This document shows positions 37,340 through 47,538 of a DNA stretch of 64,000 nt, piece after piece (position 1 is the first letter of the stretch; the number at the start of each line of letters is the position of its first letter). The notes beneath the pieces are model-generated. The model saw only the letters and a program-made list of their open reading frames with translations. It was not told the origin of the DNA and made no database searches. The DNA lies in contig CBFFRQ010000087.1 of the NCBI GenBank assembly GCA_965644315.1, positions 62,001 through 126,000 on the forward strand, given 5' to 3'. The translations under genes were made by a program, and so were the position numbers. The DNA is from Caecitellus pseudoparvulus. Taxonomy: Eukaryota; Bigyra: Bicosoecida.

Positions 37340-37800
37340 GAAGCGTGTGAGCTGGGCCGCGACCGGCAGCGAGCGTCAGCGCTCAGAGCCGCGGACGAGC
37401 GATGTGGTGTGGCAGGGGCTGGTGCACGTACCACGTCGGCCGGCGGCAGAGGCCGCTGCCGTCACACGGCGCACAGCGTGCATGTTGAATGCTGCAGGGG
37501 TTGCTCCAGCACACGGAGGGGCACAGGGAGTGCCTGGGGGGATGACAGTCGGAGGATTTGGAAGTGGTGCGGGCAGCGGAGTGAAGCGTGGTGCGCCGTG
37601 TGTGGAGGGGGTCACAGCTCCCTGCGTGTCCGCAGCACGTGGGGGGCATCGACCAGGCTGCAGCAGGCAGAGTGCCGTTCGTGACACTTCTCTCGCGATT
37701 GACAGCCCGAACGCTGTACTCCTTGCTCACGCTCTGGGCAGCAAGGCAGCCTCGAGGGTGTGTGTCAATTTCCGCGTCCGGCCCCGCTGCACTGTGCAGC

Positions 37801-40564
37801 ATGGGCAAGCGCAGCGGCAAGAAGCAAGGTGGAGGGCGGAGGGTCTCCTTTGGCGGCATTATGCCGGCTACTCCCAGCAAGCCCACCAGCTCTGCAGCTG
37901 GCTCCCGAACAGGTGCGTGGCAGCGCCAACTGTTACCTCGCCGGGCTTGGAGCACGATGGCGTGGAACATGGTGCTGCGCGCCGTGCACAGCTCCCGCGA
38001 AAGGCCGAAAGACGGTGCAAGTGGACAGGGAAGTCAGTGTCCGCCTGCCTTTGAGCAGCAAGAAGGGCAAGGTCCCCAAGGCGTGCGTGGGCGTGTGCGG
38101 GGCGTGTCTCGCGCTGAATGTGAGGCAAGCACGAAACGCACTCGAAACGACACGCTTTGCCGGCGCAGAGTGTTGAAGCAGCGACGTGAGAGCTGGGCCA
38201 GCGCTTCAACAGTTGGCGATTCAGATGCTCAATCGTTTGCCTCGGTGCGTGGTGCGGTGGGGTTTTCCGGAGACTACTCCTGGTGCCGGCGTCCTGGGCC
38301 TGTTCTGCCGCCTGGCCCTCGTGCGTGCCCTGGCACTGCTTGCACTCCCCCGCGCTTCGACCCTCCCACAGCACGAGTTCGACGCGGCAGACATGGCCGA
38401 AGTTGCTGCGGGGGCGCCATCCCCTGCGTGGTCCCCCGCGCTGCAAGCTGCCGTGGCAGCCGAGGAGGGCGCCAGTGACAGTGCCAGCGCCAGTGACAGT
38501 GACGGCTCACCAGCCGCTGGTGCTGGGACGGCACTGAATCGCAGCCTGGTGCTCATGTCTGCGGCAGACTCCGAGTCTAACTCGGGGTCCAGTGCGGGGT
38601 CGGCGTCCGAGTCAGGGAGTGACTCCGAGTCAGAGTCCGAGGGGGACTCGCCCCAGGCGCCGGCAGCCCCCCCTGCTGCGTTGTTCGGCGACGATGACTC
38701 CGAGGCCTCTGACGTGGACATCACTGCTGGCGCCGGGGAGGCCCCTGCGTGGGATGCAGTGGACTCGGACAGCGATGGCAGTGGGGGGGAGGGGGCCCCC
38801 GTGGGGCGCCTGGAGGCCCTGGCAGCCGAGGCAGAGGCAGAGGAGGCGGAGGCGGCAGCGGAGGCTGCTGAGGCGGCAGCAGACATGCGAGCACAAGTGG
38901 AGGGGGAGAGTGATGCGTTTTACCTGCCCAGCGCGGCCGAGCTGGAGGTGGAGGCCAGCCTGCCCCCCAACCTGCCCGCCATCCGCACGCGCATGGCTGG
39001 CATCGCGGGAGTACTAGGCAACTTCAAGGCGGAGCGGCAGGTGGACCGGAGCCGGGCGGACTACTTGGCGTGTCTGGCGTCGGACATGACGGCGTATTAC
39101 GGCTACAACCCCGAGCTGGTGGAGATCTACCTGGACCTGTTCTCACCCGGCGAGGCGCTTGCGTTCATGGAGGCGAATGAGGGGGGGCGCCCCATGGTCA
39201 TCCGCACCAACACCCTCAAGACGCGCCGGCGCGAGCTGGCCAAAGCCCTCATCAACCGCGGCGTGAACGTGGAGCCGCTGGCGGGGTGGAGCAAGGTGGC
39301 GCTGAAGGTGTACGACGCCCCCGTGCCCATCGGCGCCACACCTGAGTACATGGCGGGGCACTACATGCTGCAAGCGCCCTCCTCCATGCAGCCCGTGATG
39401 GCGCTGGGCGCACTGCCGGGGGACCGCGTCCTGGACATGGCCGCGGCGCCGGGCGGCAAGACGACGCACATCGCGCAGGGCATGCGCAACCAGGGGCTGC
39501 TGGTGGCCAACGACAGCAAAAAGCACCGCCTGACATCCCTGTCAGCCAACCTGCAGCGCCTGGGCGTCACCTGTGCCGTGGTGTGCAACTACGACGGGCG
39601 GGTGCTGCCCACCGTCATGACTGGGTTTGACCGTGTTCTGCTGGATGCGCCGTGTTCCGGGCTGGGCGTCGTGGGCCGCGACCCCTCCATCAAGACGCAG
39701 AAGGGGCTGGGGGATGTCACCAAGATGGCAGCCATCCAGAAGCAGCTGGGCCTGGCAGCCATCGACTGCCTGGATGCCAACAGCAAGACGCCAGGGGGTG
39801 CTGTGTTCGTGTACTCCACGTGTTCCGTGTGCGTGGAGGAGAACGAGGCCGTCGTGGAGTACTTGCTGGCCCACCGCTGCGTGAAGCTGGTGCCGCTTCA
39901 CCCCGAAGGAGCTGAGGATGTCGGGGAGCCGGGGTTCATCCGGCACCGCCACCGGCGCTTCCACCCCTCCATGAACCTCACCCGCCGCTTCTACCCGCAC
40001 GTGCACAACATGGACGGCTTCTTCGTGGCCAAATTCCGCAAGTACGCCAACGCCATCCCCGAAGGCGCCGCCATGCCCACTGGCAGGCGCAAGATGACAC
40101 CAGTGGCACCCGGTGCCGCCCTGGCGGAGCACAGTGACAGCGCGTCGGAGGGTGCCAGTGACAGCGACGAGCCTGGTGTGGAGGCAGGCGCAGCGGCTGC
40201 TGCGTTGCAGGGGGGAGTCAAGGGTGGCAAAGGCACCAAGCGCCCCCGTGACGCGCCACGCCCTGCCCACGCCGGCAAGCGCAAGCGCAAGAGTGCCACT
40301 ATTCCAGCAGCCGTGGAGGTGCAAGGGCAGGCAGCCGCTGTGGAGGGGGCGGTGCAGGCGCTGTCTGCCAAGGCGCGTGACGCAGCCAAACGCGCAGCTG
40401 CCCACAAGAGCGGCGATGCGGCACTGGCTCGGGTGGGGCTGTCCAAGGAGCAGTTGAAGCAGGCTGTGGCAGAGGAGGCGGCAGGGGCAAAGAAGGGCTC
40501 CTCTGGGCGTAAGGGCGGCAAGGGGCGCAAGGGCGGCTCTGGCCGGCGTGCAGGGGGCAAGTGA
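37801..40564 (+). CDS. NOP2: Nucleolar rRNA cytosine-5 methyltransferase NOP2/NSUN1
   Basis: Four exons, 37801-37912, 37992-38082, 38169-38244, 38372-40564, all with GTGCGT donors, give 823 aa in phase. The N-terminus is basic (MGKRSGKKQGGGRR; LSSKKGKVPKA), as in nucleolar NOP2, followed by an acidic Ser/Asp/Glu tract (exon 4). The enzyme core is very close to the family: FMEANEGGRPMVIRTNTLK, ALINRGVNVEPL, GATPEYMAGHYMLQ, SAM loop DMAAAPGGKTTHIA, DAPCSG and STCSVCVEEN (the two catalytic cysteines of NSUN enzymes), then HPSMNLTRRFYPHVHNMDGF. NOP2 makes m5C in large-subunit rRNA and is needed for 60S assembly. The C-terminal tail is Lys/Ala-rich. It is divergent from the ATP synthase beta gene with about 460 bp between starts. 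Confidence 0.93.
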
Positions 40565-40790
40565 CGCCTTTGCGCCAGCGCGGAAAACGAAGGCGCGCCC
40601 CCCCAAGTTCTGACTACCGGGGGGGGGGTCTCCCACGGCAATGCAGCCCAGAACCCGCAAACACTAACACCACTCACTTTCAGCTCCCTTCCCACTCTTC
40701 GCACCCCCCTGCAGTCCTGAGCCCCTCCGCTCAACAGCTCGCGCATCGCGTGTGTCTGGTGCCTGCACCCCTTCAACCTCCGCATCCACC

Positions 40791-42200
40791 ATGCCTAAGA
40801 CCAACACCGTCGAGGGCTTCCTCAAGGACCTGGCCGCTGGTACGTGCACTTTCATGCTGTTTGCAGTGTCTTCCGCTCCCTTCCAGTGCTACCTCGCGCG
40901 GGGACGGTGCTTGAACAGAGCATGTTCCCGCCCGCGTGTTTCGCACCATCGCACCTCCCACACGCGCCCGGCCCCACACCTGCCCACCCTCGCGTCAACC
41001 TCAGGTGGCGTCGCCGGTGCCGTCTCCAAGACTGCCGTCGCCCCCATCGAGCGTGTCAAGCTGCTGCTGCAGGTACGTCGTGCGGCCTGGCGTGCCTTGG
41101 CGGGATTGCCCACGCTGCCACTGGCTCACCCTGCACTTGCCCTTCCCCACGCTGCTGCCACAGGTCCAGGACTCTGCCAAGCACATCGCTGAGGACAAGA
41201 AGTACAAGGGCATCATGGGTGCGTGCGAATGCCGTCGTTGCGCCGGGGCGTGTGCCCCTTTAGGGCCGCGGTCCCCGCGCGGCCTGGTCAATTCCCGCTC
41301 CACAAATGCCCACCCCGACACTGTCCCCCCGCGCTCCCCCCCTGCACAGACGCCTTCCGTCGCATCCCCGCCGAGCAAGGTGTGTGTCGTGCATGCCCTG
41401 TCACCGCAGCTCCCTCGTTGCTGAGGCCTGCAGCCGTCTGCGGGCATTGTTCCGTTTTGCGCCCAAGCTGACCCCCCCCCTTCACACCCCTCCTCTCAGG
41501 CATGTCCGCTCTGTGGCGCGGCAACATGGCCAACGTGGTGCGGTACTTCCCCACCCAGGCCCTGAACTTCGCCTTCAAGGACACCTACAAGCAGATGTTC
41601 CTGGCTGGCGTGGACAAGAAGACCCAGTTCTGGCGCTTCTTCGCCGGGAACCTGGCCGCTGGTGGTGCCGCTGGTGGCACCTCCCTGCTGTTCGTGTACC
41701 CTCTGGACTTCGCGCGTACCCGCCTGGCTGCCGACACCGGCAAGGGCGACAGCCGCCAGTACAACGGCCTGGTTGACTGCCTGACCAAGATCTACAAGGC
41801 TGACGGCGTCGCCGGCCTGTACCGTGGCTTCGGCGTGTCTCTGGGAGGTATCATCGTGTACCGCGCTGCCTTCTTCGGTGGTTTCGACACCGCCAAGGGC
41901 GCCATCTTCGAGGACCCCAAGAAGGCCCCCATCTGGGCCTCCTGGCTCGTGGCCCAGGTGGTCACCACCGTCTCCGGTGTCATCTCCTACCCCTTCGACA
42001 CCGTGCGTCGTCGCCTGATGATGCAGTCCGGCATGCCCGCGGCTGAGCGCCAGTACTCTGGCACCCTGGACTGCTGGGCCAAGATCGCCGCCCAGGAGGG
42101 TGTCGGTGCCTTCTTCAAGGGTGCCTTCTCCAACATCCTGCGTGGCACTGGTGGCGCCCTGGTCCTGGTCATGTACGACGAGTTCAAGAAGCTCATGTAA
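40791..42200 (+). CDS. AAC: Mitochondrial ADP/ATP carrier
   Basis: Five exons: 40791-40839, 41005-41072, 41164-41218, 41350-41379, 41500-42200, giving 300 aa, the normal length. All phases agree. Three carrier repeats with the PX[DE]XX[RK] signature are visible: PIERVK, PLDFAR and PFDTVR. The third is followed by RRRLMM, one conservative change from the diagnostic RRRMMM of ADP/ATP carriers. Other family marks: [34 protein letters not shown] and [20 protein letters not shown]. It exchanges cytosolic ADP for matrix ATP across the inner membrane, as six transmembrane helices. There is no cleavable presequence, as usual outside plants. Codons end strongly in C or G, fitting high expression. The four introns sit only in the first fifth of the coding region. 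Confidence 0.95.
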
Positions 42201-42425
42201 ATGCCCAGGCCGTGGGGCTGCTGTAGCCTGCGTTGCTGGCAGTGTTGGGAACTCTGGCAGGGGGGCCTGCCACCTCACTCCGAGAGGTGTCGGGTGCAGC
42301 CCCCCCTGTCAAATGCACTGCAGAGCTGAACACCTCAACTTGCGCACGGCGGCGGAAGCTTGCTTTGTGGTAGGGGTATGGCGGGGTGCATTGCGATATG
42401 CTGCTGCTCCTGCTGCCAGTTTGGT

Positions 42426-44648
42426 TCAATCGCTGTCGTCGTCAATGTCCTCGACACATTCCTCAGACGCGGGCTGGGGCGATACGCTTGGCCCTGCCTG
42501 TCGTGACGGCACACTGAGCAGGGTGGGCGTGAGGGCCCCCCAGTGGCCCACCAGCCACCCCCCTCCAGGCACTGCTGCCCCCAGAGGCAGCCCCCCACAC
42601 CCGGCACGTGCCAGCAAGCTCTGCCGCTTGGGCCCGAATGCCGCCATAGCACGTGCTAGCGCTGGTGCGTTGGGCATGCGGGCTTGGGCCGGCAACGTGT
42701 CTGTGAGCAAGTCACGCATGGAGGTGCGGGCGCCTGGTGCGTTACACACACCCTGCCGCAGCAGGGCCAAGTTGTCCCGCCGCAACGTACGCAGGGCGAA
42801 GAGGGGCGGCTTGCGCAGCGGCCGAAACGCACGAGGGGCGGGCGCCGCATTGGCCACGGCCGCCGCCCGAGCCGACAAAGTCAACGCATATGCCTCCGCC
42901 GACACAGCCACAGTGCCTGTTGCAGGGCTAGTGCTGGCGCCCGCCGCCCCTGCCGCGTCCTCGCCCAGGCCAGGGTCGTCGGCGCGACGGCCAAGGTGCA
43001 GGGCGGCATGAAACGCACCAGCGAGGCGGTCCGCCGTCGCCCATGTGTCTGCCGCAGTGGCAAAGTGGCCGATGTCAGTGAAGAAATCTGGTGCGTTGTG
43101 GGCGAGGAAGGCTGCCACTGTGCCTCCATCGTAGGCAGTGCTTGCAGCGGTGTGGTCGGGGTCGCTCTCGAGCACCCCGGTTTCCGGGTCCCGTTTGGCG
43201 TACAGCAACTTGCCGAGGGCGTGCAGGGGCGGCAGAAACGCATCGCGGACACGGCGGTGAGATGCCGATGTCAGCGCATCGCGTTCACCGGACCCCCTTC
43301 GGTCGTGCCCGACCAGCAGTTGCAGCGTGTTGATGGCGTGTCGGAGGTCGCCTGAACTGCCCTCTGCGATGCAACGCAGCAGGTCGTCCGAGTCACACCC
43401 ATGCGGCGCGTGTGTGGAGCCTGTCCGCCTGCGTTTGACGCTGCCGCCAACGCCCCTGGCGCCTGCGAGGTTGGCGACACGAGCCAGGGCTCGGCGCATG
43501 CGACCTGGTGGCACGGGCGGCAGTGTCAGGACCAGGCTGCGAGGGTGGTGCACGATGTCCGCACCCCATTCCCGCACGAGGGCAGGCAGGCATGCCGTCT
43601 CTCCCACTGCTGGGCCAGAGGACACACACACCGCTACAAGTGCACGCGAGGCTGATGCTGAGCTGTGGGCGCTGCGGCGGAGGTGGTCGGAAACCGCTCG
43701 GAGGGCGGCGTCGCCCACGGCTCCATGCCGTGTTCGCGGAACACTGTCCAGGAGGATGACCGAGTGTGGGCCGCAGCCCTGTCGGCGTGACGTGACTTGT
43801 GGCTTGTGGGCAGGGGGCGTCGGGTCACTCCCTGCCACGGCCAGCGGCGCATACGCAGATGCGCTGCCAAGAAACGCATCAAAACAGCCCCCCGCGTCCA
43901 CCCACTCCACATCTGCATCTCCCTGCCTCTGGAACGCCTCCATGGGTGCCTGGGCGGAGGTGTGTGGCAGGTACCCCCCCTGAGCCCCCCCCTGACCCCC
44001 CTCACTGCTCCACCTGTGCACCGGCACGCCGGCTTCCTTCGCACACACCTGCAGGGCTGTGCTCTTGCCTGTTCCGGGTGGGCCCACTAGGAACAACAGG
44101 CACGGCCTCTGGGGGTGTTCCCCGCTCATGCATGCCTGCACCTCTCGCAGGCGAGGCTTGTGCCATGCCAAGTCAACCGAGTCAACGGGTGCGAAAGCTT
44201 CGTGCCAGGGAGTGGCAGCGGCAGGGGGGGGTGAGGGGGGCCTCCATACCCGCTCCCGCTTGGTGCCCCCCGTGCTGGGCTTCCGAGATGCAGTGCGGCC
44301 GCGCTTGGGCTGCGGCAGAGGTGCGCTGCTGCGTTGTGGCAGCACTGGCAGGGTTGGCAGCTGGCTCGGCTGCCCAGGTGGAACCAGCGTCAAGCCCAGC
44401 AGAGATGCGAGGGAGTGGGGGTTGCTGGCACTGGACGTGGATGTGCAGGGGAGGACGACAGCGTCTTCATCCGAGGAGCTGCCCAAATCGATGAAGGGGC
44501 TGTGGGAGGCTGGCACCGTCGAAGGTGCGGCTTTTGCTCCGGCGCTGCCGCCTGCCGTTGCGCGACGCTTGCCAGGGCCAGATGGCAGCCACACATCGCT
44601 GTCGCTGTCGCTGTCGCTGGCGACGTTCACAATGAGTGGACTTGCCAT
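42426..44648 (-). CDS. RAD17: RAD17-like checkpoint clamp loader, AAA+ ATPase
   Basis: The open frame runs to 45215, but the ATG at 44648 (MASPLIVNVAS) followed by an acidic SDSDSD stretch is the likely start (740 aa); the rest is probably 5' leader. The DLAWHKPRLREVQ text, then Walker A GPPGTGKST (about 188), matches RAD17, where a W/V-HKK...EV helix precedes the P-loop. A Walker B-like ILLDSVP and a sensor-like GDLRHAINTLQ follow. The C-terminus ends in an acidic tail (EECVEDIDDDSD), as RAD17 proteins do. RAD17 with RFC2-5 loads the 9-1-1 clamp at damaged DNA. Walker B is weak (no DE pair), which also occurs in RAD17. CTF18 is the main alternative, but the order of motifs favours RAD17. Confidence 0.78.
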   Translation of the reverse strand: MASPLIVNVASDSDSDSDVWLPSGPGKRRATAGGSAGAKAAPSTVPASHSPFIDLGSSSDEDAVVLPCTSTSSASNPHSLASLLGLTLVPPGQPSQLPTLPVLPQRSSAPLPQPKRGRTASRKPSTGGTKRERVWRPPSPPPAAATPWHEAFAPVDSVDLAWHKPRLREVQACMSGEHPQRPCLLFLVGPPGTGKSTALQVCAKEAGVPVHRWSSEGGQGGAQGGYLPHTSAQAPMEAFQRQGDADVEWVDAGGCFDAFLGSASAYAPLAVAGSDPTPPAHKPQVTSRRQGCGPHSVILLDSVPRTRHGAVGDAALRAVSDHLRRSAHSSASASRALVAVCVSSGPAVGETACLPALVREWGADIVHHPRSLVLTLPPVPPGRMRRALARVANLAGARGVGGSVKRRRTGSTHAPHGCDSDDLLRCIAEGSSGDLRHAINTLQLLVGHDRRGSGERDALTSASHRRVRDAFLPPLHALGKLLYAKRDPETGVLESDPDHTAASTAYDGGTVAAFLAHNAPDFFTDIGHFATAADTWATADRLAGAFHAALHLGRRADDPGLGEDAAGAAGASTSPATGTVAVSAEAYALTLSARAAAVANAAPAPRAFRPLRKPPLFALRTLRRDNLALLRQGVCNAPGARTSMRDLLTDTLPAQARMPNAPALARAMAAFGPKRQSLLARAGCGGLPLGAAVPGGGWLVGHWGALTPTLLSVPSRQAGPSVSPQPASEECVEDIDDDSD

Positions 44649-45072
44649 TTGGCCTGATCTAGCGGTTGCGTGGCGCCTCTGGACAGTGCGGCGGCCTTTG
44701 CAGTGTGCGGCTTTTGGTTGCGCCCAGCTGCGCAGCTTGCAAAAATTCGGACCAATGCACGGGTGTCGAGCAGACCGGCCACACCGGGGGGAGTGTTGTG
44801 ATCTGTAATGTATTGTTGATTGTGTCGGCTGTGCATAGTTTCGCACTTCTGCTCCTGCGGAAGATCTGCCGAGTTGCCGCCTGGCCTGCGGAAATTGAGC
44901 CACTTGGCACCTCTCTTCTTCTCCCCCCACAAAACCCCGTCTGCAGCACTTCCGCTGGAATTTCAAAGCCTTGAACACTATCACTGAAGAAACGAAGTAT
45001 AACAGCGCAGCCTCTTTGTCAGTATCGCCTGCTAAACCAAGCACACCGCCCCTTCGCGTGCACACCACCAGG
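44649..45072. promoter_or_regulatory. Divergent promoter region, 424 bp
   Basis: Separates the starts of the RAD17-like gene (minus) and the HAD phosphatase gene (plus). GC falls toward the plus-strand start (gaacactatcactgaagaaacg). No RNA gene or repeat seen. The open minus frame through it lacks domain text. Confidence 0.4.
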
Positions 45073-46159
45073 ATGGCAGCATCCCCTGAGCCAGGGCTGA
45101 CAGGCACACCGCAGCCTGCCGCCGCTGAAACAGGCAGCGACCCCCATGAACTGCTTGCCTCTGGACGGCCACTTCCGCAACCCATCTTGGGGGCTGTGGT
45201 TGACCTGGATGGCACCCTGCTTGACTCAGAGCCTATCTACTTCCAGTGCTACAAGCATGCAGCGGGCAGGTGCGCATGTCAGGGCAACGCAGCAGAGTGC
45301 TGCCTCCCAGGTCATGCAGCTCACTGCATTGTTTCACCCCCCCCACCCACCTCCCTCTCTCCCTTTCGCAGCTTTGGTGTGCCGTATGAGGTGCGGGTGG
45401 GACGAGGGGCACACCTGGGGTCCTTGCCTCAAACAAGCCTCAGCCAGGCCCACACCCCCCGACAACCCTCACTTTCCTGCGCAGCTTGAACGGGACCACG
45501 CGCAGATCATCGGCAGGCCAGAGGTGGCAGGTGCAGAAACGCTCATCGCACACTTGAAGCTGGAGGGCGTGACGCCGGGGCAGTTCTTGAAGGTGCGCGA
45601 AGTCGAGGCAGTGCGATGGCTGGCAGCCCCCCCCCCCCTATGCACACCCCTCTCATCCTCCTTCCAGGCCCGTGATGAGAAGTTCAAGGAGCTGATCGGC
45701 GATGTACAGGCCCTGCCAGGTGCAGTGCAGTTGCTGCGTTGGTTGAAGGAGGAGCTGCACCTGCCAGTGGCAGTGGCCACTTCCAGCAGCCGCGAATACT
45801 TGCCGCTGAAACAGGCAAAGAATGCCGAGCTGTTCAGTTTCGTGGACGCTGTCGTGTGTGGCGACGACGATGTGGTGGGCGCTGGCAAGCCGGCACCGGA
45901 CATTTTTCTGGCTGGCGCAAAGGCACTGCACTTGCCACCCACCAGCTGCATTTCGGTGGAAGACGCCATTTCCGGCGTCAAGGCAGCAACTAGCGCAGGC
46001 ATGTGGACTGCCTGCGTGCCGCACCCCAGCGTCCCCGTGCAGCAGTATGTGGAAGCTGGCGCCGACCTCATAAGCCCGGGCGGCTTGCTGCCTGTTCTGA
46101 GCTGGCTCAAGGCGGCTCTGGAAGCGCAAGTCAAAACAAGTGGGGGTCAAGGCGAGTGA
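45073..46159 (+). CDS. HAD phosphatase, pseudouridine-5'-phosphatase (HDHD1/PUDP)-like
   Basis: Four exons: 45073-45269, a 19-nt micro-exon 45372-45390, 45485-45592, 45668-46159 (271 aa; animal PUDP about 230). HAD motif I is DLDGTLLDSE (nucleophile Asp), motif II Ser in VAVATSSS, motif III Lys in GAGKPAPDIFL, motif IV in SVEDAISGVKAA. The order ...IIGRPEVAGAETLI..., DDDVV..GKP and FEDA/VEDA-type motif closely follow human PUDP and plant/yeast relatives (GPP-type phosphatases and riboflavin-kinase-linked FMN phosphatase are alternatives). The micro-exon supplies SFGVPYE in the cap domain, in the right place for the cap helix. Mg-dependent removal of phosphate from a small sugar or nucleotide phosphate is expected; the exact substrate cannot be read from sequence. 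Confidence 0.85.
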
Positions 46160-46220
46160 CGGGGGCTGCATTGCGGCGGCAGGGCGGGGTCTGGCCCGGT
46201 GTGCGTTTGGGCGAAACGGC

Positions 46221-47167
46221 TCACACTTGTTCCGCGAGTAGGTCCAGCCGCACTGCTGTTCGCCCCCCCTCGGCGTCCTCCTCACCCTCCTCGTCCACGT
46301 GCACAAAGCGAGGCTTCATGGACAGGTCGAAGCCTTCCTCGGCCAAGTACCCGCGAGCTCGGATGACGCTCTGCACCATATTCCGCACCGCATCAGCGCC
46401 GATGCCGACAATGCACACCCGCCTAGCCTCCCGCACACGCCCGGCAATGGCACCTGCCACTTTGGATGGCTGGCTGGCGTTGCCGCACCGCAGCGTGTCT
46501 GCCTGTAACGCAGCAGCGCTGGCGGCGGGCGCGCTGCTCTTGCGCACATGCAGCATGACAGCGTTCGGCCCCACAGCCTTGTTCGCGGCAGGCTTCACAA
46601 TGAGGTCGAAGCCGTCCTGGGCCACGTACTGCCGAGCAACTGCCAGGCTTTTGACTGCTGCGTTGATGCTTGACGCGCCGATGGCGGCGAGGGCGGGTGG
46701 GTCCCCCTTGCGGGCCGTGTGTGCGACACTGCCCGCTACGCGTTTCGTGGAGGAGGTGCCTGCCACCAGCAGCACACGCTTGTCCTCAGGCCCAGCTGCC
46801 AGGGCATCCGAATCAGCGCCTGGCATGCCGATGTCGCGTGTGCTGGGTGTGGACCGCTGTGCCTGCTTGCGGCCGCCGGCTCGGCCTGTGGGCGGGTGAA
46901 ACGCAGCAGGTGGGCGGCGCGCGGCAGTGCAGGCGCAGGAACACACACACCTCTACGACGGCCCTGGCGTGGCCCTGTCTTGGCAGGCGCAGGGGCGGCG
47001 TCGGTTGGCGGCACGATGTCCACACCACTGCGGCAGGTGAGGCGAGGCGCACTGGTGCTGGTGCTGTGCTCTGAGTCACTCTCGCGCTGGCAAAAGTGGC
47101 AGTGCCTGACGCACGGAGGAGCAGCGGACATGAAGGATGTCTCGGTGTGGGCTTGCTCAGCAGCCAT
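46221..47167 (-). CDS. Tandem SpoVS-domain protein
   Basis: Two exons, 47167-46951 and 46885-46221, joined in phase by a 65-nt intron, give 293 aa. Two copies of a SpoVS (PF04232) domain occur: first VLLVAGTSSTKRVAGSVAHT, GASSINAAVKSLAVARQYV; second SKVAGAIAGRVREAR, IGADAVRNMVQSVIRARGYL, then EEGEEDAEGGRTAVRLDLL. This matches the bacterial ...VAGALAG..., AIGAGALNQAVKAVAIARGFV and DGEERTAIKLIV pattern. SpoVS is an Alba-like nucleic-acid-binding fold known best from sporulating Bacillus. Exon 1 has a Cys/His stretch (CVRHCHFC) that could bind zinc, and basic tracts. Nucleic-acid binding is a reasonable inference; no more specific role can be given. Codons resemble the neighbours and it has an intron, so it is not a recent bacterial contaminant. 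Confidence 0.75.
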
Positions 47168-47538
47168 CTTGGCGTGGAGCTGCGGTGGAGGGGGTGGCCA
47201 GCGGAAATTGAGCCACGTGAGAGTGCTTTGCAGCGTGTGGCAGGCTGGCAGCAAGTGGACAGAGGGCAGCGCAATGCTTCGTGGGCATAACGTGTTGCTA
47301 GGATTTGCCACTTCCCTGTTGGGTCGTGTGGCAGTGTGTACCACGACGCCCCATTGCTGGGTAGCGCCCCCCCTCATCAACACAGCCAATCCATCACGCA
47401 CCGCCCTCCACACACAGCTCCTCCGCGAAACGCAGGGCGCAGCAGGCGGCAACACTCCACATCCACCCAGCCTGTGCATTGTGTGACGAGGCCGGGGACA
47501 GAGCACGCACGTGAACACCAACACTCCCTGCTCCACCC
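47168..47538. other. 371-bp spacer upstream of the SpoVS gene
   Basis: Between the SpoVS start and the stop of the upstream minus-strand membrane protein gene. Should hold that gene's 3' UTR and the SpoVS promoter. C-rich and A-rich tracts only; no RNA gene or repeat seen. Confidence 0.4.

Noticed and set aside
39542-40660. 372-codon minus frame opposite NOP2
   Set aside because: Lies exactly over the conserved methyltransferase core, so it is antisense noise.
41496-42278. 260-codon minus frame opposite the ADP/ATP carrier
   Set aside because: Antisense of a highly conserved exon with extreme codon bias.
44649-45215. N-terminal extension of the RAD17-like gene
   Set aside because: It runs into the first exon of the divergent phosphatase gene; the ATG at 44648 precedes the acidic start typical of nuclear proteins.
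45625-45645. Homopolymer C/G tracts (also near 40620, 41471, 53031, 55128)
   Set aside because: They fall in introns, UTR or spacers as pyrimidine tracts before acceptors or as slippage tracts; no separate function is indicated, and they may be sequencing-error prone.
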